Positions 33,666 to 42,660 of a DNA stretch of 64,000 nucleotides are shown one piece after another. The notes under the pieces were generated by a model. That model had not been told where the DNA came from, ran no database searches, and saw only the letters and a list, made by a program, of their open reading frames with translations. The stretch covers positions 1-64,000 of the forward strand of contig CAYRVF010000007.1 of the NCBI GenBank assembly GCA_964427535.1. The letters run 5' to 3'. Each line of letters begins with the position of its first letter. Position 1 is the stretch's first letter. This DNA is from CAYRVF01 sp964427535. Its GTDB lineage: Bacteria > Chloroflexota > Ktedonobacteria > Ktedonobacterales > JADMIN01. The position numbers and the translations under genes were made by a program.

Positions 33666-34424
33666 CTATTTGGCCGTCTCGCCGGTCTTGGGCACGCGGA
33701 AATCCTCCGGCTGTGTGGGGTAGCGCGACAGCCCCACGCCCGGCCCCAACGCCTCGGCGGGCATCGGCAGGCGAGTCGCCTTGCGCTCAAGCGCCAGTAT
33801 TCCCAACGCGACACAGCTATCCAGGTCGAGGATGTTCGTGTTGAGCACGATATCGTACAGATTCAGGTCATCCGCCCGCACGCGATAGGTGCCCTGCACG
33901 TACTGCTGGCGGTCGCGGTCCTTCTTCAGAATGCGCTGTTGGGCGCTGGTGAAGTCGAGTCCCTCGCGCTCGGCGACATACGCGATGCGCCGGGCGAGAG
34001 GTGCCACCACCCGCACGTGCAGCACGTCGCGCCGCTCGCGCAGGATGGCCTGTGCCCCCCGCCCGACGATGACGACGTGTCCGGTCGCCGCGGCGCCGCG
34101 CACGACGCTCTCGAACGCCGCCACATAGTCGCTGTTGTCGAGGATGGGTGGAGTCGAGCCCGCCAGTGAGATCGCCGACGGATCGACGTGGCGCATGCTC
34201 TCCAGGATGCGCTCCGCGAGGCCCTGGCCGCGCTCGTCGCGTGCCGCGACCTCCGATTCAGAGATGCCGAGCTGGCGCGCCACTCGCACAACCACCTCGT
34301 GGTCGATCAACTGCCATCCAAGTCGCTGGGCAAGGCGAGTCGCGATCTCGCCGCCGCCGCTGCCATACTCGCGTGAGATAGTAATTGCGCGCATCGAGTC
34401 GAGTGCGCTCCGCTGCTCTTCCAT
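33666..34424 (-). CDS. Cytidylate-kinase-like family protein
   Basis: 252 residues of the AAA_26 / cytidylate-kinase-like group. The N-terminus has ITISREYGSGGGEIATRLAQ (P-loop, about 14-33), then WQLIDHEVVVRVARQLG and, in the middle, VVIVGRGAQAILRER with LHVRVVAPLARRI, all typical of the group. DRDRQQYVQGTYR is the lid region. The true substrate of these proteins is not established; some are fused to regulators. ATG 34424 has GGGAGG eight bases upstream; a shorter start at Met11 (MRAITIS) is possible. Convergent with the exporter (39 bp). Confidence 0.82.
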   Translation of the reverse strand: MEEQRSALDSMRAITISREYGSGGGEIATRLAQRLGWQLIDHEVVVRVARQLGISESEVAARDERGQGLAERILESMRHVDPSAISLAGSTPPILDNSDYVAAFESVVRGAAATGHVVIVGRGAQAILRERRDVLHVRVVAPLARRIAYVAEREGLDFTSAQQRILKKDRDRQQYVQGTYRVRADDLNLYDIVLNTNILDLDSCVALGILALERKATRLPMPAEALGPGVGLSRYPTQPEDFRVPKTGETAK

Positions 34425-34642
34425 GGCGGAAAACCTCCCGCGTGCGTCGTGACACACGCATCTCGGCGGTCAGACCCAGAGGCTCTTTGTGCGCCATACT
34501 ATCATGTCAGGCAAGGAAGCGTGAGAGGCGCCCGTCATCTCTGCCGCGAGTGATCTCGGCACGATTCGTGTTGCCGTCGAGTCCACGTTCAGCGGGAACA
34601 ATGCCAGCGGCCTTCGCGTCGCGAGGAGGGAGAAGCTAGCAC

Positions 34643-35512
34643 ATGCCAATCCAGACGATGCCCTTCGGAAGAACCGGCCACGAGAGCACACGCACGATCT
34701 TCGGCGCGGCCGCACTCGGTCATGTCAGCCAGGAGGAGGCCGACCGCACGCTTGAGGTGCTGATGCGCTACGGCGTGAACCATATCGACGTCGCGGCCAG
34801 CTATGGCGACGCGGAGGTGCGCATCGCTCCCTGGCTGCGGCAGTACCGCGACCGCTTCTACCTTGCGACGAAGACCGACGAGCGCAAGAAGCAGGGCGCG
34901 CTGGATGAGCTGCGCCGCTCGCTGGAGCGCATGGGGGTCGATTCCGTCGACCTCTGGCAGTTGCACAGCCTCGCCGACCCCATCGAGTGGGACATCGCGC
35001 TCAGCCCCGGCGGCGCCATCGAGGCGGCGGTGGAGGCGAAGCGGCAGGGACTGGTGCGCGCGATCGGTGTGACCGGACACGGCCTGCAGATCGCCGCGAC
35101 CCATCGCCGCAGCCTGGAGCGCTTCGACTTCGATTCGGTGTTGCTGCCCTACAACTACCTGACGATGCAAAGCCCGTACTATGCCGAGCAGTTCGACGCG
35201 CTGCAGCAGACCTGCCAGCAGCGCAACGTTGCCATGCAGACGATCAAGTCCATCGCCTACCGGCCCTACATGGGCCGCCCGCACACGCACTCCACCTGGT
35301 ACGAGCCGCTGCACGACCAGCAGCAGATCGATCTCGCGGTCTGGTGGGCGCTCAAGCGACCCGGCATCTTCCTCAACACAGTTGGCGACATCACGCTGCT
35401 GCCGAAGGTGCTCGACGCCGCGAGCCGGTTCACACCCGGCCAGACATCCCCGACTGACGACGAGATGCGCACCCTCGCGGACAGCCTCGCGATGGAGCCG
35501 CTCTTCGTATAG
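34643..35512 (+). CDS. Aldo/keto reductase family protein
   Basis: 289 residues of the (beta/alpha)8 NADPH-dependent oxidoreductase family. The start MPIQTMPFGRTGHESTRTIF is the usual opening; catalytic Asp and Tyr are in HIDVAASYGDAEVR, the Lys in FYLATKTDERKK and the His in LWQLHSLAD. Several conserved C-terminal NADP-binding residues are less clear, and the sheet ends with DDEMRTLADSLAMEPLFV. Substrate unknown. GAGGAGG lies about twelve bases before ATG 34643. Divergent from the cytidylate-kinase-like gene. Confidence 0.9.
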   Translation: MPIQTMPFGRTGHESTRTIFGAAALGHVSQEEADRTLEVLMRYGVNHIDVAASYGDAEVRIAPWLRQYRDRFYLATKTDERKKQGALDELRRSLERMGVDSVDLWQLHSLADPIEWDIALSPGGAIEAAVEAKRQGLVRAIGVTGHGLQIAATHRRSLERFDFDSVLLPYNYLTMQSPYYAEQFDALQQTCQQRNVAMQTIKSIAYRPYMGRPHTHSTWYEPLHDQQQIDLAVWWALKRPGIFLNTVGDITLLPKVLDAASRFTPGQTSPTDDEMRTLADSLAMEPLFV

Positions 35513-35650
35513 GACATGTCAGACGCGGGCGTCGCCAGTACGTCGCGTCGTTGCATGGGCGAGGCACGCCTCACCCGCTCCCTTGCCAGCCACGACAGTT
35601 TCGCGGCTCGCGGCAAGGGAGCCACAATCACCCTCCTTATCATCCGCCTA

Positions 35651-36994
35651 CTACAGCGGTCCGGCGACGAGTCCACTGTGTGCCGCCTGCCGCTCGGTGC
35701 TCAGCATCGTCAGCGTCGCGACGGCGGAGAGCGCCCCCAGTCCCCAGAAGATGGCCGTATAGCCGCCAGTCAGCGCAAAGACAATGCCCGCGCTGACCGG
35801 CGCGAGCGCCCGCGCGCCGTTGAGGATGAATGCCCCCGCCCCGTTGATGCTGCCGTAGTGCGAGGAACCATAATAGTCCGCCACCAGCGCGGCGCGCGTG
35901 GGCGTGATCGCGCCGAAGCCTGCGCCGAAAAGCAGCGCGAAGCCGAAGACACCCACGAGACCGGGAACCAGCAAGAGCACGAGGAACGCGACGGCCTGCG
36001 AGCCAAAGATGCTCGACGCGATGACGCTCCGTCTGACCCGTCCGCCCAGGACGGTCAGCGCCAGCCGGCCGGGCAGCGCGGCCAGTCCGATCACCCCCAC
36101 GATGGTAGCGGCGAGACCAGTGGAGTAGCCCGCGTCAGTGAGGTAGGGCACGAGATACACGAAGACGACGCCCGTTGCGAGTGTGCTCAGACAGAACGCA
36201 CCCATCAGCAGCCAGAACGTGATGCCCGCCAGCGCGGCTCTCAAAGTGACGCCCGCTGTCTCATTGCCTGATGTCTCGTCAGTCCTGGACGGCATCGCCT
36301 CCCCATCGGGCGCGAGTCCCAGATCGGCGGGACGGCGGCGCAGCACGAGGGCGTGCAGTGGAATGGTGACCAGCCCAAGGATCACAGCCAATATCACTAG
36401 CGCATCGCGCCAGCCATGCGCCGTCACCAACACGCCCGCGAGCGGCACGAACACGACACTCGCGAAGCCCGCGACAAAGGTCAGCACGCCCAGCGCCTGA
36501 GCCCGCTGGCGTCGAAACCAGGCCGCGACGACGACGAACGCGGGCTCGTACAGCACCGCGCCCATCGTGAGGCCTATGCCCATCCAGATGAGGTAGAAGG
36601 TGAGTAGCGTATGCACCCGCGACCAGGCCAGCAACAGCACGACCGCCGCGCAGGAGCCCGCCGTCATCAGCAACCGCGCGCCATGCCGGTCGAGCCAGCG
36701 GCCGATAGGCAGCCCTACCAGCCCAGAGAGCAACAGTGCCAGCGAGAACGCGCCCGACAGGCTCGCCCGCGACCATCCCAGCTCCCGATGCATCGGCGAC
36801 AGGAAGACCGTGAAGGCGTAGTAGAGCACACCCCACGAGACCGCCTCGGTGACGGCCAGTGCGGCGACAAGCTTCCAGCCATAGTAGGCCCGCCGCGACG
36901 ACTCTGCGATTCGCCGGCTTGGCGCGTCCCGGAGCGCGCGAGCGCCATCCGGATGAGACATCGCATCTGGCTGTTCCCGACCCGTATATGCCAT
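35651..36994 (-). CDS. MFS transporter (MCT/OFA-like)
   Basis: 447 residues, twelve membrane helices. YYGWKLVAALAVTEAVSWGVLYYAFTVFL opens helix 1 (about residues 37-65) in the style of monocarboxylate/oxalate-formate type carriers, with PIGRWLDRHGARLLM in loop 2-3 and LRRRPADLGLAPDGE in the central loop. Such proteins usually move organic anions; direction and substrate unknown here. The N-terminal 36 residues are hydrophilic. A second Met at residue 12 (36961) is an alternative start; neither has a strong RBS. Convergent with the aldo/keto reductase and divergent from the GNAT gene. Confidence 0.85.
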   Translation of the reverse strand: MAYTGREQPDAMSHPDGARALRDAPSRRIAESSRRAYYGWKLVAALAVTEAVSWGVLYYAFTVFLSPMHRELGWSRASLSGAFSLALLLSGLVGLPIGRWLDRHGARLLMTAGSCAAVVLLLAWSRVHTLLTFYLIWMGIGLTMGAVLYEPAFVVVAAWFRRQRAQALGVLTFVAGFASVVFVPLAGVLVTAHGWRDALVILAVILGLVTIPLHALVLRRRPADLGLAPDGEAMPSRTDETSGNETAGVTLRAALAGITFWLLMGAFCLSTLATGVVFVYLVPYLTDAGYSTGLAATIVGVIGLAALPGRLALTVLGGRVRRSVIASSIFGSQAVAFLVLLLVPGLVGVFGFALLFGAGFGAITPTRAALVADYYGSSHYGSINGAGAFILNGARALAPVSAGIVFALTGGYTAIFWGLGALSAVATLTMLSTERQAAHSGLVAGPL

Positions 36995-37094
36995 CGCCGG
37001 TCACTTTCTACTCTTGGTGTGACCTGGCACGTACTGTAGCATACTCTTCAGACAGCCTGACGCTGGTGGTGGAGGAGCGAGAGAGGACTACTAT

Positions 37095-37586
37095 ATGGAA
37101 ATTCGGGCGGCACAGCCAGCGGACGCGGCAGCCATCGCGCGCATCTACAACCAGGGCATCGAAGATCGCACGGCGACGCTGGAGACGCAGCTCCGTACGC
37201 CCGAAGAGCGGGTTGAGTGGCTCGCCGCGCGCAGCCCGCGTCATCCCGTGCTCGTCGCCGTCGCGAAAACGGGCGAGGTCGTCGGCTGGGGCGCGCTCAA
37301 CTCGTTCAATCCCCGCGCGGCGTATGACTTCGTCGCCGACTTCTCGGTCTACGTCGCGCGCGAGCGGCGCGGCCAGGGCATCGGCGACGCGCTGCTGAGC
37401 GCCCTGGAGGACTCCGCCCGAGTGCTCGGCTATCACAAGCTGGTGCTCGCCGCGCTGCCCGCGAACGCGAGTGGCATGAAGCTCTATCAGCGCCACGGCT
37501 TCCGCACTGCCGGCATCTACCACGAGCAGGGGATGCTCGACGGCCACTGGGTAGACGTCATCCTGATGGAGAAAATCCTCGCCTGA
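37095..37586 (+). CDS. GNAT acetyltransferase of the phosphinothricin/arsinothricin type
   Basis: 163 residues. IRAAQPADAAAIARIYNQGIEDRTATLET is the hallmark N-terminus of the PAT/Bar and ArsN1 group that acetylates phosphinothricin, arsinothricin or methionine sulfoximine; acetyl-CoA binding is at SVYVARERRGQGIGDALLSAL, and the C-terminus has LYQRHGFRTAGIYHEQGMLDGHWVD, also typical. Full usual length. The real substrate could be a glutamate analogue from the environment. RBS agagagga about nine bases upstream. Divergent from the MFS gene with 100 bp between. Confidence 0.9.
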   Translation: MEIRAAQPADAAAIARIYNQGIEDRTATLETQLRTPEERVEWLAARSPRHPVLVAVAKTGEVVGWGALNSFNPRAAYDFVADFSVYVARERRGQGIGDALLSALEDSARVLGYHKLVLAALPANASGMKLYQRHGFRTAGIYHEQGMLDGHWVDVILMEKILA

Positions 37587-37720
37587 GGCAGGCAGACGCG
37601 GCTCCTCACGACATCAAATCTCTTCCGCTTAGCTTCCGCGCTCGCCTCACATCTCCTCCAAGGTGGGAATCGGGCGATCGGACGCACGAAAGCACCGCCC
37701 TTCTCACAGTAGCCAGCGGC

Positions 37721-38455
37721 TCAGATCAGGGAGAAGGTGATGCGCCCGTCCGCGTATCGATAGGAGAGTTGCACGAGGTCTGTGCCCATCAGCCCACCAA
37801 GTGCCCGCCGACCCCAGGGAACCAGGGGCATCAGATTGATAGTGGGAGGGACGCCGGTGCCGTCCCAGCCGAGCATGAGTGTGCGTGATCCGCGTGGCAG
37901 AATCGTGTCACGCGCGCCGGGGAGATACATCTGGCAGATGAGCAGGTCGAAGACCTGACGCAGCACTTCGTCGCAGATCGTGCGGCGTTCCCACTCTGGC
38001 GCGAGCGGGAGTGCGCGCCAGTCGGCGACCAAGCCCTGCCAGCGCGCTTCCAACTCGTCACGGTTGGCGCGCAACAGGTACTCGCGATCCTGCGCCGCCC
38101 GCAGGTAGTCATCCGCCGCCTCCCAGACAGCCCGTTGCGCCTCGCTCATGTCTGGGCGCAGGTCAGTCATGATGTAGGCGCGGCCCTCATACGGCTGCTG
38201 GCGGCCCGCGTAGGCGGCGATCTGCGAGACGGTTGCGGTGTCCTGGAAGTCGGAGTCCATCAGCGTCGAGAAGAAGACGCCCCAGACCAGGTTTTCGAGC
38301 GAGCCTCCACCCATCGGTCGGCCGCGTGGCGAGCGCGGCCCGTCGCCACGATGGGGCATCGACGCCATCAACAACTCGTCGAACGCCTGGCGGCTCGCCC
38401 GAGTGCCTTCAAGCCACAGCTGCGTCAGCTGCAGTATGGTCGCGCGATAGTCCAT
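37721..38455 (-). CDS. Hypothetical protein
   Basis: 244 residues, soluble, rich in Arg, Trp and Leu. The start MDYRATILQLTQLWLEGTRASRQAFDELL is helical; a Gly/Pro/Arg loop (HRGDGPRSPRGRPMGGG) follows, then LENLVWGVFFSTLMDSDFQD, a helical middle with EAADDYLRAAQDREYLLRAN, and a beta-type end (SYRYADGRITFSLI). AGGAG lies eight bases before ATG 38455. No catalytic motif, signal or membrane helix recognised. Monocistronic; convergent with the GNAT gene. Confidence 0.65.
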   Translation of the reverse strand: MDYRATILQLTQLWLEGTRASRQAFDELLMASMPHRGDGPRSPRGRPMGGGSLENLVWGVFFSTLMDSDFQDTATVSQIAAYAGRQQPYEGRAYIMTDLRPDMSEAQRAVWEAADDYLRAAQDREYLLRANRDELEARWQGLVADWRALPLAPEWERRTICDEVLRQVFDLLICQMYLPGARDTILPRGSRTLMLGWDGTGVPPTINLMPLVPWGRRALGGLMGTDLVQLSYRYADGRITFSLI

Positions 38456-38751
38456 GGAAGCGTTCTCCTACGATCCGGGTGAACGACGCCCAGGGGATAT
38501 TGGAAGATATGCGCGAGGATAGTGGATAGAGGAACTATATCGCGATGTGAAGACCGTGGGAAGCCGTTGGTATACGCCGGTAGACGCAGAGCGCGTGTTG
38601 GAGGCCAAACGAGAGAGGAGCGCATCCCATTGACCACCGCGGCGCCTCTTGGGTATGGGTTATGGGTGAAATCCCCCCCCAAAAAAGATGAGATTCCCCT
38701 CGCAAAACTCCCGAAACTGCGGTACACTAAGAAATTGGGAGCGAGTGTGGT

Positions 38752-39429
38752 GTGGCGCGTAGGACGCGACGCGGAGCGACGGTGTGCGTGCGGGTGGATG
38801 CGAGTAGCGGGACCGAGGCAGAACAACAGATGGGGCGCGGTGGAGTGCAGGGCGGCATTGCGCGCCCCGTCGTGGCCGTCGAAGGCGGCCGCAAGGTGCT
38901 GCGAGTCGGCGGCATCATTCAGTCGGTGCATGTGGACGAGACGTATACGCCAGACATCTGGGACGCCATGCTGCCCGAGAAGAAACCGCGTAACGCGCTG
39001 ATTCTTGGCCTGGGTGGCGGCACGATGGCGACGCTGCTCACGCGCCGCTGGGGCGATCTGCCGATCACGGGCATCGAGCGTGACCCGGCTGTCGCGCTGC
39101 TGGCGCGCACCGAGTTTGGCTTGGCGCGCCACGAGCATGTTCGCATTCTCGTGGCCGATGCCTTCGAATGGATCGCCCGCTGCGACGAGCGCTATGACAC
39201 CATCTGCGTAGATCTCTATACGGCTGGGAAAATGGCGCACGGCGTGCTCGGAACAAACTTCTTGTGGAACGTCGCTCGCGCGCTCGCGCCCGGTGGCACG
39301 GTAACATTCAATCTTTGGCGGTCGCCGTATCTGGAGGATCAGGTGCGCCGGCTCGCGCGTGTCTTCGTCGTCGAAGAGCGGATTTCAGTTGAGGACAACG
39401 TCGTCATCCGCTGTACGTTGCCTGCCTGA
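38752..39429 (+). CDS. Spermidine-synthase-like SAM-dependent methyltransferase/aminopropyltransferase
   Basis: 225 residues with the Rossmann core of the spermidine synthase family: LILGLGGGTMATLLTRRW (SAM-binding loop, about 84-101), ITGIERDPAVALLAR (acidic end of strand 2), ILVADAFEWIARCDERYDTICVDLY with the D-x-Y of the active region. It lacks the long N-terminal beta-domain of true SpeE, so it is more likely one of the many short relatives of unclear function. The start is uncertain: GTG 38752 has no clear RBS, and GTG 38782 is an alternative. Upstream (38460-38751) is a C8A6 homopolymer tract but no other gene. Confidence 0.7.
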   Translation: MARRTRRGATVCVRVDASSGTEAEQQMGRGGVQGGIARPVVAVEGGRKVLRVGGIIQSVHVDETYTPDIWDAMLPEKKPRNALILGLGGGTMATLLTRRWGDLPITGIERDPAVALLARTEFGLARHEHVRILVADAFEWIARCDERYDTICVDLYTAGKMAHGVLGTNFLWNVARALAPGGTVTFNLWRSPYLEDQVRRLARVFVVEERISVEDNVVIRCTLPA

Positions 39430-39742
39430 TTGCCTGTTGTGATGCAAACTGCCTGTATGCCTTGATGTCCTCGCAAGTACTAAAGCGTATGGGTATGTTA
39501 CGAACGTCACATTCGTGTGTTAGTCTAGAATATAACCCCCGCGAGATTCCGACGCTGTGTGGCAGTAGGCGCTCTAGCTACGTGTAACGAAGTAAGTCAC
39601 CAGTTTTCTTTCGACGGAGCGGAAATTCTGGTGGGCACGGGGTGTGCGATACCGCTGTGCTGTTGAGGCGAACCTTGATTCGCGTGGGGAAGCGACAGCA
39701 ATTTCTTTTCGTCTCGCTGAAATGTTGAAGGAGCCTTCGTCA
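39430..39742. other. Intergenic leader of the TreT-like gene
   Basis: About 310 bp, AT-richer than average. An inverted repeat ACGAA-N7-TTCGT (39500-39516) lies just before TAGAATATAAC (39526-39536), which could hold a -10; no clear -35. No gene seen. The rest (39600-39740) could be a long 5' leader. Confidence 0.35.
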
Positions 39743-41041
39743 ATGGAGGAGATTCGCACACCGGGTATGCAGAACGTTGTGCTCTCCGAAAAATCGCTGT
39801 CCGACTATGCTCCCGTTGTGGGTGAAGAGGTCATCGCCGAGCTGGAGCGGCTCGCGCGACCTCTACAGGGAGCCCGCGTCGTCCATATCTCGTCGACCGC
39901 GTACGGCGGCGGGGTAGCTGAGATGCTGCACACCCTCGTGCCTCTGATGCGGAGCGCCGGCCTGGAGGCTGAATGGCGCATCATCTCGGGCACGGATGAT
40001 TTCTTCGCGGCGACCAAGGCGATGCACAATGCGTTGCAGGGCATGGACCTGCCCCTCTCACTCGCCGCCCAAGCCGCCTACTTGCATGCGAACGTCGACA
40101 ATGCCGTCTACTTTCAGGATCAATTCGACTATGTCATCGTGCATGACCCACAACCGGCACCGCTGCGCCGCCTGCGCGCGGGCGATCCCGGCAAGTGGAT
40201 CTGGCGCTGCCATATTGATCTGACCGCCGCCAACCAGCGCTACTGGAACTTCCTGCGTCCGTTTGTCGAGGCGTATGACGCGGCCATCTTCACGATGCCG
40301 TCCTACGCCAAAGACGACCTGCGGATTGGCAAGATCGCGATCGTGCCGCCGGCCATCGATCCGCTCTCGCCGAAGAATCGCCCGATGACCGACGACGACG
40401 CGCAGGGCATCGTGCGCCTGTACGGCGTCGATCCCGCACGGCCGATGCTGGTGCAAGTCTCGCGCTTCGACCCGTGGAAAGACCCGCTGGGTGTCATCGA
40501 TGTGTACCGCGCCGTCAAGGCCGACGTGCCTGGCCTCCAGCTCGTGATGATCGGCTCGATGGCTCACGACGACCCGGAGGGCATGGAGTACTACCAGCGC
40601 ACAAAGGAATACGCGGACAGCGACCCTGATGTGTATCTGCTCTCCAACCTGGACGGCATCGGCAACGTCGAAGTAAACGCCTTCCAGCGTCACGCGACGG
40701 TCGTGCTGCAGAAGTCGCTGCGTGAGGGCTTCGGCCTGACCATCTCTGAGGGCCTGTGGAAGGGCAAGCCGGTCATCGGCGGCAACGTCGGCGGCATCCC
40801 GCTGCAGATCCAGGATGGCACCACCGGCTACCTCGTCAACAGTGTGGACGAGTGCATCGCTCGCTGCGGCGAGATTCTGGCGAATCCCGAGAAGGCGCGC
40901 GAGATGGGCCGGCGTGGCCGCGAGGAGGTCCGCCATAACTTCCTCTCGACCGCCAACCTGCGCAACTACCTCAACCTCTTCAACAGCCTCTCCGGCAACA
41001 ACGTCGGCACCCAGGCTGAAGCCATCAGCGCGCGCGGCTAA
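39743..41041 (+). CDS. treT: GT4 glycosyltransferase, trehalose synthase TreT-like
   Basis: 432 residues. The opening SSTAYGGGVAEMLHTLVPLM, the CHIDLTAANQRYWNFLRPFV segment, VPPAIDPLSPKN and the E-x7-E motif in EGFGLTISEGLWKGKPVIGG match the TreT branch of GT4, which makes trehalose from NDP-glucose plus glucose in one reversible step. The family also contains less defined glucosyltransferases, so the assignment is by resemblance. ATG 39743 is preferred because AAGGAG lies nine bases upstream; ATG 39722 is also possible. Followed by an intrinsic terminator. Trehalose protects against drying, heat and osmotic stress; OtsA is encoded 4.4 kb away. Confidence 0.82.
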   Translation: MEEIRTPGMQNVVLSEKSLSDYAPVVGEEVIAELERLARPLQGARVVHISSTAYGGGVAEMLHTLVPLMRSAGLEAEWRIISGTDDFFAATKAMHNALQGMDLPLSLAAQAAYLHANVDNAVYFQDQFDYVIVHDPQPAPLRRLRAGDPGKWIWRCHIDLTAANQRYWNFLRPFVEAYDAAIFTMPSYAKDDLRIGKIAIVPPAIDPLSPKNRPMTDDDAQGIVRLYGVDPARPMLVQVSRFDPWKDPLGVIDVYRAVKADVPGLQLVMIGSMAHDDPEGMEYYQRTKEYADSDPDVYLLSNLDGIGNVEVNAFQRHATVVLQKSLREGFGLTISEGLWKGKPVIGGNVGGIPLQIQDGTTGYLVNSVDECIARCGEILANPEKAREMGRRGREEVRHNFLSTANLRNYLNLFNSLSGNNVGTQAEAISARG

Positions 41042-41062
41042 CCGCCAGACGCCCTGAGTCCT

Positions 41063-41097
41063 GGCCCGTCTCCTCGCGAGGAGAGGGGCTTTTCTTT
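41063..41097 (+). terminator. Intrinsic terminator after the TreT-like gene
   Basis: TCTCCTC and GAGGAGA form a stem extended by flanking GCCC/GGGC around a two-base loop, followed by TTTTCTTT. It begins 22 bp after the stop codon. Confidence 0.8.
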
Positions 41098-41105
41098 GTC
41101 CCGGG

Positions 41106-41170
41106 GCAGCACCTAACCCCTACCCCCTCCCCTCTGTCTCCGGTCTATACACCCTTGAAGGGGAGGGGGC
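41106..41170. repeat. Type B C/G-rich repeat
   Basis: GCACCTAACCCCTACCCCCT begins the left arm with CCCTCCCCT, and GAAGGGGAGGGGGC closes it around a longer unrelated loop. Relative of the 14459 and 17421 elements, here with an insertion in the palindrome centre. Confidence 0.6.
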
Positions 41171-41262
41171 ACACTATGAGCCTTCGAGGCGCATAGCTGC
41201 GCATATCTGCTTGCTCTTTCCCTTCTGAAGCCGCGTGTCGACTGTAGGTTGCGACTGCCCCC

Positions 41263-41291
41263 TTGACACATCTGGCTACTGCCGCTACTAT
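41263..41291 (+). promoter_or_regulatory. Promoter of the PadR/membrane-protein operon
   Basis: TTGACA (41263-41268), 17-base spacer, TACTAT (41286-41291). Transcription would begin near 41298. CGTA-N5-TACG (41309-41321) just after it is an inverted repeat in the position expected for a PadR autoregulatory operator. Confidence 0.75.
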
Positions 41292-41332
41292 TACGCCGGA
41301 CGATATAACGTATGGCGTACGAGTGAAGCGCC

Positions 41333-41680
41333 ATGTGGATAAGGGTGGTCGTCGTGGCCGCGGAGACACTTGACCTGGGCTGGCTGTCGGAGCCGGGGCT
41401 GCTCATTCTCGTGAGCCTTGCCGGTGGCCCCAGGCACGGCTATGCCATGATGGAGGATATCGAGCAGTCGGCGGGTGTGCGACTCGGACCCGGCACCCTC
41501 TATGGTGCTCTCGCCCGGCTGGAGCGCCTGCGCCTGATCGAGCCTGTGGCCTCGGAGGACCGCCGCCGTCCGTACCGGCTGACCGGCGCGGGCGCGGCGA
41601 CCCTGCGGTCCCGGCTGGCTAGCCTCGAAACGCTCGCCAGCCGGGGATTGCGCCAGCTCGCCGGCGAAGGGGGACAGTAG
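41333..41680 (+). CDS. PadR-family transcriptional regulator
   Basis: 115 residues. The winged helix is typical: PGLLILVSLAGGPRHGYAMMEDIEQ, then LGPGTLYGALARLERLRLIEP, then RRRPYRLTGAGAATLRSRL; it belongs to the short PadR-s2 class without the long C-terminal domain. PadR proteins of this kind often repress their own operon and a membrane protein or ABC exporter beside them. The start is either ATG 41333 or GTG 41354 (aagggtgg upstream). The next gene starts three bases after the stop, so the two are co-translated. Confidence 0.88.
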   Translation: MWIRVVVVAAETLDLGWLSEPGLLILVSLAGGPRHGYAMMEDIEQSAGVRLGPGTLYGALARLERLRLIEPVASEDRRRPYRLTGAGAATLRSRLASLETLASRGLRQLAGEGGQ

Positions 41681-41683
41681 CCC

Positions 41684-42628
41684 ATGCGATGGATGGTGCG
41701 GCTCTATCCGCTTGCCTGGCGGGACAGGTACGGCGATGAGTTCGAGGCGATGCTTGACGAGATGGGGCGGCCAGGAGCCGCCGACATGCTCGATATCGCA
41801 CGGGGCGCGCTCGATGCGCATCTGCATCCGGGCGCGGTGACGGGGAGGGGGCCGACAATGGTGCAGCGTTACCGGATGTCCGCGATTGTGATCTTCTGCG
41901 CGTTCGTGCTCTACGGGCTGGCCGTCTCGGCGACACTGCGCCTGCGCGATCCCCTGCCGTCGTGGATGTCCGCCGCGGACATGCATCCAGAGCTACGCGT
42001 GCTGCTCACCATTTCCCAGGCCGCGGCTGCCGTCGCGCTGGTCGCCTTTACGATTGGCGGCACGCCGATGGTAGTGGCAGCGCTTCAAAATGCGGTCGTC
42101 CAGCGGCGGCGCGACGTGCTCGCCTGCTTTGGCGCGGTTATCGCGCTGGTCGTGCTGTTCGCCGCGTATACCGGTGTCGTGGCCGTCGTCGTCGGCAATC
42201 GTCCCGTTGCTACCCATGCGGGCGTGGTTGCGACCGGCAATCTCCCCAGTGGAGCAGGCAACCCGCCGCTACGGCCCATCGACGCGGCGCTTGGCCTAGG
42301 CTGGGTCGCCTTTCTGGTGCTCGGGTTCGCGGTCGGCATGCTGCTCATCTCGATTGGCCTGAGTCGCAGTGAGTTGTCGGAGCAGGTGCTGCGCTTCACC
42401 CGCGTGCCCGCCGCGATCGTCGTCGTCGCGATGGCCGTCACGACCGTCGCCACACTGCTGCTCGATATCCGCATGAGCGCCGTCGCGCCCGAGACGCTCG
42501 CCGCGCAGGATGTCGATTCCGTGCTACTCGCGGGCATCATCACCGTGCTGGTGCTCTCCACGCTGCTCGCCGCGGTCGGCTACTTCCGTGGACGTATCTC
42601 GTCAAGCGCTCGCCCGGCTGTCGCGTGA
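41684..42628 (+). CDS. PadR-partner integral membrane protein
   Basis: 314 residues. The N-terminal MRWMVRLYPLAWRDRYGDEFEAMLDEM segment is the short cytoplasmic prefix seen in PadR-associated membrane proteins (HAAS/permease-prefix style), followed by about six hydrophobic helices (roughly 67-87, 105-128, 140-165, 205-228, 245-266 and 285-303). It has no ABC or catalytic motif. It probably senses or responds to envelope stress together with PadR, as inferred from the three-base spacing. Monocistronic with padR; ends before the convergent TetR gene. Confidence 0.78.
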   Translation: MRWMVRLYPLAWRDRYGDEFEAMLDEMGRPGAADMLDIARGALDAHLHPGAVTGRGPTMVQRYRMSAIVIFCAFVLYGLAVSATLRLRDPLPSWMSAADMHPELRVLLTISQAAAAVALVAFTIGGTPMVVAALQNAVVQRRRDVLACFGAVIALVVLFAAYTGVVAVVVGNRPVATHAGVVATGNLPSGAGNPPLRPIDAALGLGWVAFLVLGFAVGMLLISIGLSRSELSEQVLRFTRVPAAIVVVAMAVTTVATLLLDIRMSAVAPETLAAQDVDSVLLAGIITVLVLSTLLAAVGYFRGRISSSARPAVA

Positions 42629-42660
42629 CGGGACGCACGTCGAGAGCGCTCACCGCTGCT

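Noticed and set aside
38671..38687. C8A6 homopolymer tract upstream of the methyltransferase gene
   Set aside because: It could suggest phase variation or slippage, but it lies outside any supported coding frame; a single tract with no promoter context is not enough.
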